From: Semisulcospira habei
Taxonomy: Eukaryota > Mollusca > Gastropoda > Semisulcospiridae
Direction of reading: 5' to 3'
NCBI GenBank assembly: GCA_036245525.1
Contig: BTPG01000005.1
Coordinates: forward strand, 125,046,264-125,110,263
Length of the DNA stretch: 64,000 nucleotides
Shown: one piece after another, positions 20,533 to 30,787 of the stretch
How the letters are laid out: each line of letters begins with the position of its first letter
How positions within the stretch are numbered: position 1 is the first letter of the stretch
The notes under the pieces: generated by a model
Told to the model about the DNA's origin: nothing
What the model saw: the letters and a program-made list of their open reading frames with translations, nothing else
Database searches by the model: none
Translations under genes and position numbers: made by a program

Positions 20533-21297
20533 CTGAACAAAAAGATAATGAAAGCGATCGTTACCTCAGCTCTCACCTGGCACCTCATGGCCTGTTTCGA
20601 CTTCTCAGCGCCTACAACCAACAATCTGCGACCACTCGACGACCCTTTGTCGACGTCGACTACGACGAAAGACAAGGACAGCAGCGTCACTGACCGGAAA
20701 GACGATCTGCTTCTGTCTCTCCGCTGTCTTCTAATGCGCTACAATCAGTGGCCTGTCAGACAGTGATCGAATTTTGAGCGGCGATATCTAAGGCCGCTGC
20801 TGACTGCTGCCTGCCACAAACGCACAGATTTCAGCCTGTTTCATGATTGTCTTAAGCATAACTGCTCAGCTCTGTTGTGTGTGCGTGCGCTGTGTGCGTC
20901 TACTGTGTACGCTGATTACAACCCCACCACCCTTCATCCTCCGACTCAATATCCATCACCATCTTTATCATACTCACTCTCTAGCTTTTATAACCTAGTA
21001 CTACCATCTCCCTCTTCACCACAGTCCCTTTTCAGATTCTATGGTTCTATCCAACATTCTACTCGTTTCTAAGATTTACTCCCCCCCCCCCCCACCCTCC
21101 CACCCCCCCTTCCTTTCACGACCTTTTTTTCCTGCGAACACTCAGTCGCCTCGCACACTCAGTCGCCTCGCGTCATGTGGTGGCAGTTATTGTTAAAGCT
21201 TCGAGATCTGTCGGGCAACAGTCCGGCGATGGAAAAATGGAAGAGTAGTCTGTCGATTAAGCAAGGTTGATTCTTTCATCGCGGATTGATCACTGCC

Positions 21298-21372
21298 AAC
21301 AAGAGTCATAGATCCTCATGAGCCCCCGCAATTTGCGGGGGGGGGGGGGCATGAGGATCTATGACTGTTGCA
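21298..21372. mobile_element. PAL-A core interrupted by a G run
   Basis: CAAGAGTCATAGATCCTCAT pairs with ATGAGGATCTATGACTGTTG. The right GC arm is replaced by an expanded run of about 14 G. Confidence 0.7.
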
Positions 21373-21805
21373 GATAGGCGGTCTTTGTTTTCAAGGTTGC
21401 TTCTTGCATGTGTAATTGAAGCGGCTGATAAATCCAGATTCACTGGCAAGAAGAGCACGATCGATAAAAGGTGGAGAGGCGTTTCGCGCTACTGTCTTGG
21501 GCCAGAAGCGTGGCCAAAGCATTTACTCTTAGGTCGAACGCACGATAACCTTCTCCAGCTGATGTACCGAGAGGTAAATGCGTCTGAACAGCGGCAAGCA
21601 AAAAGCGAGTGTCTGCGAGCTGCAGGGCTACTGCTCGTCTATGCTTCCGGCAGCAGAAGAAAGGCGCTTTTTTTTCTCGGCACTGAATTGTTCCTGCAGG
21701 CCGAGTGACAGTGCGCGCGCGCTCGTGCGACACTTACGTGTGACCACGCGCTTTGCACGAGGCGCGAGACACGAGTGAATGATAAGACGAACAATGCCAA
21801 ATTTT

Positions 21806-21845
21806 GCAAGAGGCATATATTTTCATGAGAATATACGCCTCTTGC
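21806..21845. mobile_element. Miniature PAL-A, 40 bases
   Basis: GCAAGAGGCATATATTTTCA joins directly to TGAGAATATACGCCTCTTGC; the GC-rich centre is absent. Confidence 0.75.
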
Positions 21846-22171
21846 AGTTTGGCAGACACTTGCACCAATTTATGTCTCTGCTGCGAAGTCGGCGGAGGTC
21901 ACAGGGGAAAATTATGAAACTGGATCCGCGACGGCATCGGCCGAGTCTTGAAGACAAAGAATGACGGCGTCATGCCACGTCAACTCTCTCTCTCTCTCTC
22001 TCTCTCATCGTTGTCCTACTACTTTGAAGATAATGTAGCATGGAAACACCCCCTGACTAAAGAATTATCCTTGATGTAAACTGGCCTCACCGACGGTCTG
22101 CTCTCGCAGGAAATGCTCGTACGATAGTGAGGGCCTCTCTCCTTCCTGTTTACATTCACTGTCAGGTCCAT

Positions 22172-22384
22172 TTAACTCATTCAGCCCGACGCACGTATTT
22201 CCCAAATATGGGAGGCGTCATCTAACGACTATGCACGTGTTGTAGGAGGTAGATCGACCATGATAATTCAAGGTAGTGCCAGATTAGCTTGGCGCCGACA
22301 GACGCCAAGCTAATCTGGCACTACCCTTGAATTATCATTGTCGACCCATCTCCTACTGTAGTGCGTCAGGGCTGAATGGGTTAA
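22172..22384. mobile_element. PAL-C element, full length with TTAA at both ends
   Basis: TTAA at 22172-22175, then CTCATTCAGCCCGACGCAC; right end GTGCGTCAGGGCTGAATGGG before TTAA 22381-22384. Core hairpin about 22260-22337 with nearly perfect arms. It shares its right TTAA with the following PAL-D. Confidence 0.9.
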
Positions 22385-22584
22385 CCCTTCTCATACTGAT
22401 ACACTAGTGCTTGTGAAATAAATGTGACTATGATAGTTTAAGGGTGGTGCCAAGCTATTCTGGCACCACCCTTGAACTAAAATGTTGGTCTAACTTGTAA
22501 TATGTAATGTAGCCTTTGTAGGAGAATAGCAAATTCCAAACAAAAACAATAAAAAAAAAACAGTCTCAGGATGTAATAGGTTAA
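22381..22584. mobile_element. PAL-D element abutting PAL-C
   Basis: TTAA 22381-22384, CCCTTCTCATACTGATAC; right end TCTCAGGATGTAATAGG before TTAA 22581-22584. The core has lost one arm part: AAGGGTGGTGCC is followed directly by AAGCTATTCTGGCACCACCC. Confidence 0.85.
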
Positions 22585-22965
22585 TTGCTTGCACGGACAC
22601 CATAAAAGAGAAGGAATATTATTTCTTTTATTCCCTAATCCATCCATCCATTCATCCCAGCCGCCCACCCTGCCACCCATTTAGCCAAATGTATCACAGA
22701 ATTTGTTTTTATAAATTAAACTCAAAATGACATTGCCTTTTTTATTTTCAGTTAATCAAGGCTAACGCCAGTACTAGAGTACAAAATGGCCAATAAAACT
22801 AGCATCCGCTAGCACAGTAGTATTCTTTTACGCCTTTTGCTTGCATGTTATCGGTTTAGGAGTCAATTAAACCTATCACTTTTAAAGACAATTTATTCTC
22901 AATTTAAAAGGAAAACCTCATCATTGTAAAAGCTAATGCAGGGACTGATTCGACTGTACCAACTC

Positions 22966-23028
22966 AGTCAAGGGTAGTGCCTGATTAGCTTGGCGCCAAG
23001 CTAATTAGGCACTACCCTTGACTAAGCA
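22966..23028. mobile_element. PAL-C/D hairpin core
   Basis: GTCAAGGGTAGTGCCTGATT and its inverse join at a single GGCGCC, a loopless version of the core. Confidence 0.75.
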
Positions 23029-23576
23029 CGGTGGACCAGGCTCCAGCAGTAAGCGCAGGAGGTGAGAGAGACTGTGTCAACAGCTATCTCCGGTAGATAT
23101 TGACGTGCTCTGTAAATGCAGCTTCAGCGTGACGCGATTCCTTCAACTAGCACAGGTTGAATGTAGTCTGGAATGCCTCTCCATTCGAATGAATGCCTAT
23201 AACTGGGGCAGTGAGCTTAAGAGAATGAATGCGAATTGTACAAAACATCCCGATAGTTCAAAAATTGATTACACTGACTCGCTGAAAGAACAGAATCAAT
23301 GGCGTCATCACTGATAAAGGGTTGTGAGGTTTAGGGTGGGGGGTAGGTAGTGCCAGGGAAGCCTCACCCTTCGTGGACTCATGGGATTCCTATTTGGGGA
23401 AGAATCAGAATCAGTCCTATCTCGATCCTGCGCAGTTCGGCCGTGCAACTCGCCCGTCAAAGTCAGACGGCGTCAGAGACATCAAGGGAGACAAACACGC
23501 GTCTTGCAGGCTTTCATCGATGCGATTGTCCCTCTTACATCGTACCGCAATTAATGATTGAGATTCCCTAGCGCAT

Positions 23577-23689
23577 TTAACCCTTTGCGTGTCGGTAGCG
23601 GTTTTAGTCGCGATGATTCTTATAGGAATTATCATGATTCCTATAGGAATCATCTCGACCAAAGCCGTTACCGACACGCAAAGGGTTAA
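23577..23689. mobile_element. PAL-B variant with duplicated centre
   Basis: TTAA at 23577-23580 and 23686-23689. Arms CCCTTTGCGTGTCGGTAGCG and inverse, a TGCGTGT subtype. The centre has ATGATTCTTATAGGAATTATC followed by ATGATTCCTATAGGAATCATC, a local duplication. Confidence 0.85.
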
Positions 23690-23924
23690 CAAAAAACTGT
23701 CGATGGGAAGAACTTTGTCGCCCCTGTATAGTGCTAGCTATGTGTCAGTGTTGTGTTGGGTCTGACCAGGCTTGGCGTGCGTGGTGCCTCCTTATCACTC
23801 CCCCCCCCCCCACCCTCCAGTCAACCTTTTCTCTACGCTATCCCTCTAGTTCACCTGCCCCTCCCGAGTAACCCCTTCACTGCCAGTTTTCGCGGATCAT
23901 GTGTTGCGTTTTTGAAATCTTTTA

Positions 23925-26223
23925 CTTACTTACTTACGCCTGTCACCCCTACCCGGGTATAGGCCGTCGACGAGAGACCTCCAGCAACTCCTGTCCTGTG
24001 CTTCTCCTTCGATTCTACTCCAGGTGGTTCCCAGTCTCTTGATGTCTGCTTGGAGGTCTCGACGCCAGGAGTTTCTCGGCCTACCTCTTTTCCTCTTTCC
24101 CTGGGGGTTCCATGACAATGCCTGCCTAGTGATACTGGAAGCTGGCTTTCTCAGACTGTGACCGATCCATCCCCATCTTCTTCGCCCAATTTCATTCTCT
24201 GCTGTTATCTGCTCTGTTCTCTCCCAGAGTCTGACGTTGCTGATCTTCTCTGGCCAGTGGATTTTCAAAATTCTTCTAAGGCAACTGTTCATGAAGGTCT
24301 GTACTCTGTTGACTGTGGTTTTTGTCAATCTCCATGTCTCTGCTCCATATAGGAGAACTGCTTTTACATTGGAGTTGAAAATCCGGACTTTGGTGTGTTG
24401 TGACAGCTCTCTGGAACTCCACACTTTTTTTCAACTGGAGAAAGGCTGCTCTGGCTTTACCGATTCGTGCTCTGACATCTGCATCAGTGCCGCCTTTTTT
24501 GTCTATGATGCTCCCGAGATAGGTGAAGGACTCCACCTCCTCCAACGGGGTGCCAGCAAGCAAGACTGGTTCTTCCCTGGTTGCGTTCAGCCTCATTGTC
24601 TTTGTTTTCTGTTTGTGAATGGTGAGGCCCACTTGGGACGAGATGTCAGCAAGCCTCGTGGTCTTGTCCTGCATTTGTTGATGAGTGTGGGACAGTAATG
24701 CCAAGTCGTCTGCAAAATCGAGGTCGTCAAGCTGTGTCCACAGTGTCCACTGTATTCCACTTCGTCTGTGCTCTGTGGTCATCTTCATGACCCAGTCTAT
24801 GGCCAGTAGGAAGAGGAACGGAGACAGCAGACACCCCTGCCTGACACCAGTTCTGACCTGGAGCTCTCTGGTGAACTGCCCTTCGTGGATCACGCGACAT
24901 GTCATGCCATCATAGCTGCTCTTGATCAGGCGGACGAGCTTTGTGGGTACACCGTAGTGTCGTAGGAGTTTCCACAGAGTCTCTCGGTCCACGCTGTCAA
25001 ATGCTTTCTCATAATCCACAAAGTTGACGTACAGCGGGGAGCTCCACTCCAGAGACTGTTCCACGATGATGCGGAGAGTGGCGATCTGGTCTGTACATGA
25101 TCGGTTCTTCCTGAATCCTGCTTGCTGGTCTCTCAGCTGGGGGTCAACGGAGCTCTTCATTCTCTCTAGGATGATCCTGTTGAAGACCTTTCCTGGTACT
25201 GACAGCAAGGTGATTCCTCTGTAGTTGGAACACTTGCTGAGGTCGCCTTTCTTGGGAAGCTTGATTAGGTACCCCTCCTTCCAGTTAGCTGGCATCACCT
25301 CCTCTTCCCAGATCTTTCCAAACAGTGGGTACAGCATCTCAACTGTTGTCTCTAGGTCTGCTTTCAGAGACTCCGCTGGGATGCCATCTGACCCTGCTGC
25401 TTTGCCATTCTTCAAAAATGCCACTGCTTTTCTGATCTCTTCCCGGCTGGGTCTGTCACAGCTGATGGGTAGGTCGGTCTCTGCCGGCTGGATGTCGGGG
25501 GGGGGGGGGGGTCGGGTGGGCTAGGTCTGTTCAGTAACTCTTCAAAATACTCGGCCCATCTGTCGAGTTGGTCTGCTCTGTCTGCAATAGGCTTGCCTTC
25601 TTTGTCTTTTACTGGTCTTTCTGTATGGCCATACTTACCCGACAATCTTCTGGTAATGTCGTAGAGCTGTTTCATGTTGCCGCTGCCTGCTGCCTTTTCT
25701 GCCTCTGCTGCCAGGCTGTCTGTGTAGGCCCTCTTGTCTGCCCTGATACTACTCTTCACCTCGCGGTTGGCTTCCGAGTATTCCCCCTGTGCCCTTACTT
25801 TGGCTGCTCTCGTGCGACTGTTGTTGACCGCTGCTTTCTTCTGCTTCCTCGCTTCTATCTTCTTCAAGGTCTGTGCCGACAGCCAGTCCTTGTGGTGGTG
25901 TTTCCTGAACCCTACAGTGTCTTTGCAGGTTGAGTTCAGCGCCTCTCTAACTGCCTTCCACTGCTGCTCTGTGGTGACCGCCTCCTCTTCATTTACTAGC
26001 TCCTGTAGCGCTTGAAACCGGTTGGACAACACCAGTTTGAACTCTTCTCTAACTCCAGTTTCTCTCAGGAGGCCTACATTATAGCGCTGTCTTCTTGTTG
26101 TCTCTGTGCGGCTTTTCTTTAGCTTGAGCTTCATTCTTAAGGTAAGCAGATGGTGGTCTGAGGCGACATCTGCTCCCCTCCTCACTCGAACATCTTGAAG
26201 GGATCTTCTAAATTTCTTGCTAA
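23925..26223 (-). mobile_element. RTE-like LINE, 5'-truncated, with 14-base target duplication
   Basis: The duplication TTTGAAATCTTTTA is at 23911-23924 and 26224-26237. On the minus strand the element runs from the end of an endonuclease domain (SDHH motif), through a linker and reverse transcriptase, to a C-terminal domain. It ends in a short (GTAA)n tail, which also supplies the stop codon, so there is almost no 3' untranslated region, as in the RTE clade. The 5' end is truncated within the endonuclease. Orientation matches the NOL4 transcript in whose intron it lies. Confidence 0.88.
23930..26223 (-). pseudogene. LINE endonuclease/reverse transcriptase ORF, truncated and frameshifted
   Basis: Three overlapping frames make up the remnant. 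About 25412-26223 carries the endonuclease end (VASDHHLL) and a Lys/Arg-rich linker. About 24425-25424 carries the reverse transcriptase, with KAAGSDGIPAE, QAGFRKNRSCTDQI, GVRQGCLLSPFLFLL and the catalytic FADD. About 23930-24424 carries the C-terminal part with AVLLYGAETW, SCLRRIL and GKRKRGRPRNSWRRD. Frame changes fall at a homopolymer of about 12 G (25498-25512 on +) and a T run near 24425, so they may be real decay or assembly errors. The N-terminal endonuclease is missing. No RNase H or LTR features are seen. Confidence 0.88.
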
Positions 26224-26785
26224 TTTGAAATCTTTTAGTCAGTGTTAATTCAACGCCAAAGAGCCCCATGAGCTGTCTAAGGAACAAACTGGTGTCTCGC
26301 AAGAGGTATAGATCCTTATGATCCCCCGCATTTGCGGGAGCTCATGAGGATCTATGCCTCTTGCATTTAGGTTCTGCTCGTTGTATCCTGGCAGTCCGCA
26401 AGGGGTTCAGCTGTTTGACAAGAGTTGCAAAGCTCGGAGTCACCACAACGCTAAAAATAAAATCAAGACGTTTGAAAATAAACGCATGCGGCAAACACTG
26501 AACAACAAACACAACACAACAGTCTGAAAGCAAACGGCAAAGTCCATACACATGCAACACACAGCGCAACAGTCCTTTGCGCACAAACTGAGTGCTGGTA
26601 TAAAATAATGGATCTTACGGCCTGGAGCCATAAGTTCCAAAATCCCAAAGCATAACTGACACACATCGTCTTTAAAGGGACAGACAACAAAAACTGTACA
26701 CTGAGCAGGAATGCCACGCAAATCTCACAGAATGGCCACGATGAACAGCCTGGAAGCCGTCCGTGAATGGCTCGACAGGACCATG

Positions 26786-26845
26786 TGTGCTGGTCTGTGA
26801 TTTTGCACCTTTAGCCGCAAGGTGCAAAATCACAGACCAGCACAC
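26786..26845. mobile_element. PAL-G palindrome
   Basis: GTGTGCTGGTCTGTGATTTT and inverse AAAATCACAGACCAGCACAC pair exactly; centre ACCTTTAGCCGCAAGGT. A partial PAL-G-like segment precedes it at about 26608-26645. Confidence 0.75.
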
Positions 26846-26887
26846 CGTCCGAATGACTGTATATACCACCAACAAAACATGACTTAC

Positions 26888-27007
26888 CGGAAGAGGCTCC
26901 AGTCCCATGCGCATGCGCTTTGCGTTCTGGCTCTCGTTTTCGCAGGCTGCCGCCAGCAGTCCTTCCGCCGCTGCTGAGGTCAGATGAGGAGGAGTCGGAC
27001 GTAGATG
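26888..27007 (-). CDS. NOL4-like coding exon (conserved central block)
   Basis: A 120-base exon of exactly 40 codons. It begins [16 protein letters not shown] and continues [19 protein letters not shown], then GLEPLP. The HLTS-AE-LAAACE-E-AKRMR pattern is shared with vertebrate NOL4 and NOL4L, where it likewise follows the KSCRRM block. Acceptor CATATCCCCATAG ends at 27008; donor is GTAAGT. Two other frames are open across the exon but match nothing. The KRMRM run could be part of a nuclear localisation signal (inference). Confidence 0.93.
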
Positions 27008-27692
27008 CTATGGGGATATGGATAAACACAGGCAGGTTTGAAATACGCATAGCTTTGAAACATAATACTAAAAATCCCCAGCATTAGACACTCGCCTGAA
27101 AGACAACAAATCTGCCTGACATTCTTATGTTAAAGTTGAGTTGATTTCATCTGATTGGAAGGGAGGGGGCGTGGGGGGGGGGGGAGGGAACCTCGGACGG
27201 GAATTCACGGATGACAACAATCAAGTCACTCAATGTGTCTCACAGTTGTAGTAATTTTCCGCTGATTTCATCAGCTGCTTTTCTTTCGTTGATATTTTCC
27301 TTCAAGTCACTTGTCCATCCTTACCTCTTTTGTTCATATTTTTTTCCTATTTTCTTTGTCTCTTTTCAATCTTAGCGCATAGCCTCCTTGCTGTCAGTTG
27401 CGATTTTTGACCAAAAAAATGCTACCGACAGCCAACGGGTTAAAATTATAGTTATTGACACAATTTCTTTCTTTTTTTTCTGGGGTGGGGGTGGGCGGGG
27501 GGGTGGGGGTGGGGGTGGGGGTGATTGGGGTGGAGGAGGGGGGAGGGAGGTTGGTGGAGGTGGGTACGGTTATGGGGCGAGCGGGGAGGGGGTGTGAGGG
27601 GGGTGAGGTGGGTTACAGACCCATAGAGACTTAAACCAACGATAGTTTGAGAATACCCAGTAATAAATAAACACAAAGAAATTCATATGTAC
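27008..27692. other. NOL4 intron with G-rich repeats
   Basis: Holds a G-rich run at about 27478-27610 and a worn PAL-B at about 27374-27443. Nothing recognised in 27060-27373. Confidence 0.7.
27374..27443. mobile_element. PAL-B remnant
   Basis: The right arm ATGCTACCGACAGCCAACGG before GTTAAA is clear; the left arm CTTGCTGTCAGTTGCG is diverged. Confidence 0.5.
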
Positions 27693-27896
27693 CGGTTCCC
27701 AGCCATTTTGTTCCTTAGATCGGCGCATGCGTCGGCAGGATTTGAGGTAGGTGCGGATTCTTTTCCGTGAGCGTTCGTGAAATTCCGGGAACTGCCGATC
27801 GCAGGCTTCCAAAATGGCTTGAATCTTGTCCTTTGGTTGTTTGGAGATGGGCACGGACCGGTCCAAATTCTCGTCCACAAAAAGGCGCACAAACAT
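27693..27896 (-). CDS. NOL4-like coding exon (most conserved block)
   Basis: A 204-base exon of exactly 68 codons. It opens with [13 protein letters not shown] and continues with [34 protein letters not shown] and [10 protein letters not shown], ending in KEQNGWEP. This is the most strongly conserved part of NOL4 and NOL4L across animals; identity to the vertebrate proteins is obvious by eye. The acceptor AATTTTTTCCCCAG ends at 27897 and the donor is GTACAT, a weak but acceptable GT. The opening ATG is simply the first codon of the exon, since the preceding exon ends KAFN in phase 0. Basic clusters (RSRKRIR, RRMRR) are candidate nuclear or nucleolar targeting signals. Confidence 0.97.
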
Positions 27897-28221
27897 CTGG
27901 GGAAAAAATTCCGCTTGGATAAACAATATTATTTATTTTATTGCACATACTTAATTACGAGACTGCTAATAAATCCAAATGAAAACAGGTATAAACCGTT
28001 GCTATTGCGCAATGGGAACACTAATTTTTAAAATAATTTTGAATAATGGCAGAAATTAGACACAGACTCGATGGGAATATGGAAATATGAACACCAATTG
28101 CCGCCTACCAAGGGATCAAACCAAGGGCAACACTGATTCGCCGTGTATTTCATTATGCACTACACCCCCCCGTCTTAACGCAATTACATTACCGACACCA
28201 CAGCGGGTGAAGGGATCGGTC

Positions 28222-28265
28222 ATGACAGTTTAAGGCGCCAAGGTAATCTGTCACTACTCTTGAAC
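28222..28265. mobile_element. PAL-C/D remnant
   Basis: CATGACAGTTTAAGGCGCC with right arm GTAATCTGTCACTACTCTTG; most of the left arm is lost. Confidence 0.5.
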
Positions 28266-28369
28266 TGCCACTGCCGATCCAACTCCCACACTTGGTGCCC
28301 ATTCCTAACAGACACCTTCCTCAGTTGCGAGTCAATATTGGCCCCATCAAAATCAAACACCATCCAACT

Positions 28370-28435
28370 GCAAGAGGTATAGATCCTCAAGAGCCCCCCG
28401 CTGTCGCGGGGGCTCATGAGGATCTATACTTCTTG
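28370..28435. mobile_element. PAL-A core
   Basis: GCAAGAGGTATAGATCCTCA and inverse around CCCCCCGCTGTCGCGGGGG, nearly perfect. Confidence 0.8.
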
Positions 28436-28626
28436 CTGAAAACAATTTGTACCCGTGTTCCTTTAACGGCTGGGGATCTTTGACGCTGAATTTGCTCCGC
28501 TTTAAATAATACCATGTCAGTGCGTCAAATAGTAATGTTTGAATTTTTTTTCACACAAAAAGACTGTAACCCTCTTGTGTGCGCAAGAAGGGTTCCTATC
28601 ACCGCAACGGTGCGACGCCAACGTAC

Positions 28627-28770
28627 GTTGAAGGCTTTGAGTCGTTCAGGGTCGTAGTTCTGTCCGGCGGGTCCCTTCTCATCGTCGTCGTCGTTATCGT
28701 CGTCATCTTCATCCTTGATGCCGGCGTAGTCATCGGCCGTACCGCCTTCGCTCGTCTTGGTCACGGCACT
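28627..28770 (-). CDS. NOL4-like coding exon (acidic)
   Basis: A 144-base exon of exactly 48 codons: SAVTKTSEGGTADDYAG, then an acidic run KDEDDDDNDDDDEKG, then YDPERLKAFN. Vertebrate NOL4 and NOL4L have an equivalent Asp/Glu-rich stretch followed by ERLKAFN directly before the MFVRLFV block, so order and junction are conserved. The acceptor CGTATCATTCCAG ends at 28771 (a second AG two bases on is possible); the donor is GTACGT. This is the most upstream exon I assign with confidence. What precedes it is unknown because of the gap and damaged sequence beyond 32942. Confidence 0.93.
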
Positions 28771-28880
28771 CTGGAATGATACGTTCAAATATTAATGAAA
28801 AATATAAACTAGACTTTCAGTTTTCGCATGCAGCCACCGGTACTATGTTCCCAGTATCGGTGGATGGATGCTGTGTGGGG

Positions 28881-29096
28881 TTAACCCCTTCACTGCCGAG
28901 AAAAAGTGAACACGATCCAACTTCAAGAGACATAGATCTTCATGAGCCCCCGCGACTGCGGGGGCTCATGAGGATCTATGCCTCTTGCTGAGAGCAATTT
29001 GTATCCATGTTTCTTAGACGGTTTTGTCTTTTGGTCATCGAATGAACCAAGATTTCAGAAACAACAACGTACATACAGTGGCAGAGAATGGGTTAA
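28881..29096. mobile_element. PAL-A element, full length with TTAA at both ends
   Basis: TTAA 28881-28884, CCCCTTCACTGCCGAG; core 28923-28988 with CCCCCGCGACTGCGGGGG; right end CAGTGGCAGAGAATGGG before TTAA 29093-29096. Confidence 0.85.
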
Positions 29097-29351
29097 TAAT
29101 ACTATCTTAGATTTAAGGGTACTATCAGTCTTAGGTTTAATGACTTACTAGAGGTTTTCTCAGAAGAAAAAAGTGCCACAACTTAAATGTTACCAAAGAA
29201 ATGAACAACCCAGGACCAAACACTAGTCAGTTTTCAAATCCGGAATAATACCGACCCAAAACCAAACTGTAAGGTGCGGTACTACTTGAAATACGTTAGA
29301 TTCTTAAAGAAATTGATTCATCAACACACGCCAACCTCCCCCCCCCCCTCA

Positions 29352-29360
29352 CAACACACA

Positions 29361-29426
<66 letters not shown>
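29352..29426. repeat. (CA)n microsatellite
   Basis: About 36 CA units. Confidence 0.95.
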
Positions 29427-29430
<4 letters not shown>

Positions 29431-29861
29431 CTGACTGAAGGATGGTCTATTTTATATTTTTATTTATTTACGCATTTACTCATTTATTTATTTATTTATT
29501 CAATCATTTGAGGAGCGAGTTATCAACAATCAGGGGATGATCGGTCTGGTTAGACCACCAACACTTCCCTTCTCCTCCTGCTTGTTCACTAATCCTCATT
29601 CCTCTCCCCCCTACCCCTCCGCCCCCCCCCCCCACTTTCCCCTACCCACCCCATCAACCCGCATTCCACCCCCACGTGCACCACCCCTCCCTCATTTTCC
29701 TGACTGCTGTTCCACCTTGGGTTCCCAAGGCACCATCGGGCCCGCGACACACGTCAGGAAACCATGGCAACGCCACGCTAGGACGGAGGTGACAACCCAT
29801 CGCCCGGAGGCTCAGGTTTTCGCTTCCACAGCGAGCCAGTAGCGGGAGGTGGATCGACCTC

Positions 29862-29938
29862 GATAGTTCAAGGGCGGCGCCTGATCAGCTTGGCGCCCCC
29901 AGGCGCCTAGCTGATCAGGCGCCACCCTTGAACTATCG
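29862..29938. mobile_element. PAL-C/D type palindrome, GC-rich variant
   Basis: CGATAGTTCAAGGGCGGCGC pairs with GCGCCACCCTTGAACTATCG; centre GGCGCCCCCAGGCGCC. GTGGATCGAC before and GTGGTCGACAC after are also near-inverse. Confidence 0.75.
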
Positions 29939-30390
29939 TGGTCGACACAGATATGAGACTTGATAAGTGGTTTTCCCCCAAACAACGTTTTCGAGCGTGA
30001 GGCTTTCGGAGCTGGACATAAAACTGCTAATGGTTGGGGCTCAGATTTTTGCTACCGAGCTCTGGGGAGAGGCGGCTGGCCTACACTCTTCGAGCGAACA
30101 CCGTCCACCTGCTCGCAAGGCGCACAGATCCTCATAAACCCCAGCAGTGGATTCCGAGTTTATAAAGATCCACGTCAGTCAGTCTTGCTACTGTTCTTAG
30201 GCGTTAACTTGGGCAGTGCGCATACATCAGGTGTAAGGGACCAGTGCCGTGGGGGTTCATTGTAGAACTGCAGCAACCGAGACGTTTCAGGTAAATACTT
30301 GGAATCTGGCGGTAGTGATGACGAGACTGGGTGAAGACACAGCCACCAAGCTGTTCTGTCACCTTTAACCATCATGGTCACTCTGTCTTC

Positions 30391-30614
30391 TTAACCCATA
30401 TCATACTGAGGCTAATAGCTTCAAATTTGTACACTGCCATATGCAAGCTACATTATAGTACTTACAAATAAGGATATAGACTAATGGCTTCAGTTCAAGG
30501 GTGGTGCCAGAATAGCTTGGCGCCTAGAGGCGCCAAGCTATCTTGGCACTACCCTTGAACTATTTTAGTCAAACTTATTTCACACTCTGGTGTATTCCGA
30601 ATGATAAGGGTTAA
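30391..30614. mobile_element. PAL-D element, full length with TTAA at both ends
   Basis: TTAA 30391-30394, CCCATATCATACTGAGGC; core about 30490-30562 with GGCGCCTAGAGGCGCC; right end GTATTCCGAATGATAAGGG before TTAA 30611-30614, shared with the next element. Closely resembles the copy at 50921-51142. Confidence 0.85.
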
Positions 30615-30787
30615 CCCATTACACCCTGAGCCAGATTCAGTTGTTTAAATTTGCTTATTGTCCTATGAAGGCTACATGACAGACTATGGCATAGATCATC
30701 CATTTTAGTTCAAGGGTGGTGCCAGAATAGCTTGAACTATCATTGTTATTTATATCATGACAGGTGTATCAGGATGAAAAGGGTTAA
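30611..30787. mobile_element. PAL-D element with collapsed hairpin
   Basis: TTAA 30611-30614, CCCATTACACCCTGAGCC; right end GTATCAGGATGAAAAGGG before TTAA 30784-30787. In the core, CAAGGGTGGTGCCAGAATAG runs straight into CTTGAACTATC, so one arm is deleted. Confidence 0.8.

Larger units (their letters stand above)
23869..26409. mobile_element. PAL-A element split by a LINE insertion
   Basis: Left end TAACCCCTTCACTGCCAG at 23869; after the LINE the element resumes with TCAGTGTTAATTCAACGCC, the hairpin core at 26299-26364 and a right end CCTGGCAGTCCGCAAGGGG. The word TTTGAAATCTTTTA flanks the inserted LINE on both sides. Confidence 0.8.
11691..26887. other. Large NOL4 intron filled with repeats
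   Basis: About 15.2 kb. It holds PAL elements of most families, copy 1 of a large repeat (16703-18550), the RTE-like LINE (23925-26223) and microsatellites, listed separately. Nothing recognised in 11940-12284, 12440-12650, 12750-12925, 13430-13860, 13900-14100, 14310-14660, 15300-15780, 16170-16500, 18560-18900, 19270-19500, 20540-21290, 21370-21800, 22585-22960 and 23030-23576. Short reading frames there show no family features. Confidence 0.7.
27897..28626. other. NOL4 intron
   Basis: Contains a worn PAL-C/D core (28222-28265) and a PAL-A core (28370-28435). Nothing recognised in 27897-28200. Confidence 0.7.
9199..28770 (-). other. NOL4-like gene, 3' part (six coding exons)
   Basis: Exons at 28627-28770, 27693-27896, 26888-27007, 11484-11690, 10586-10766 and 9199-9359 all have GT donors and AG acceptors on the minus strand. 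Their phases (0,0,0,0,0, then 1) agree at every junction. Joined, they give 339 codons including the stop, against about 440 residues for vertebrate NOL4L and about 640 for NOL4, so the N-terminal part is missing here. Introns hold many PAL elements and one LINE; the 11691-26887 intron is about 15 kb. The protein family is nuclear or nucleolar and its biochemical role is poorly known. I see no canonical AATAAA on this strand within about 750 bases after the stop. Confidence 0.92.

Noticed and set aside
20548..20766. 72-codon plus-strand frame
   Set aside because: No recognisable domain and no supporting splice or homology evidence; length is ordinary for chance in this composition.
24158..25933. 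Plus-strand open frames opposite the LINE
   Set aside because: They are antisense shadows of the LINE coding sequence with no features of their own.
27693..27926. A start codon at the MFVRLFV exon as a separate short gene
   Set aside because: The ATG immediately follows a splice acceptor, and the previous exon ends KAFN in phase, matching the NOL4 order.
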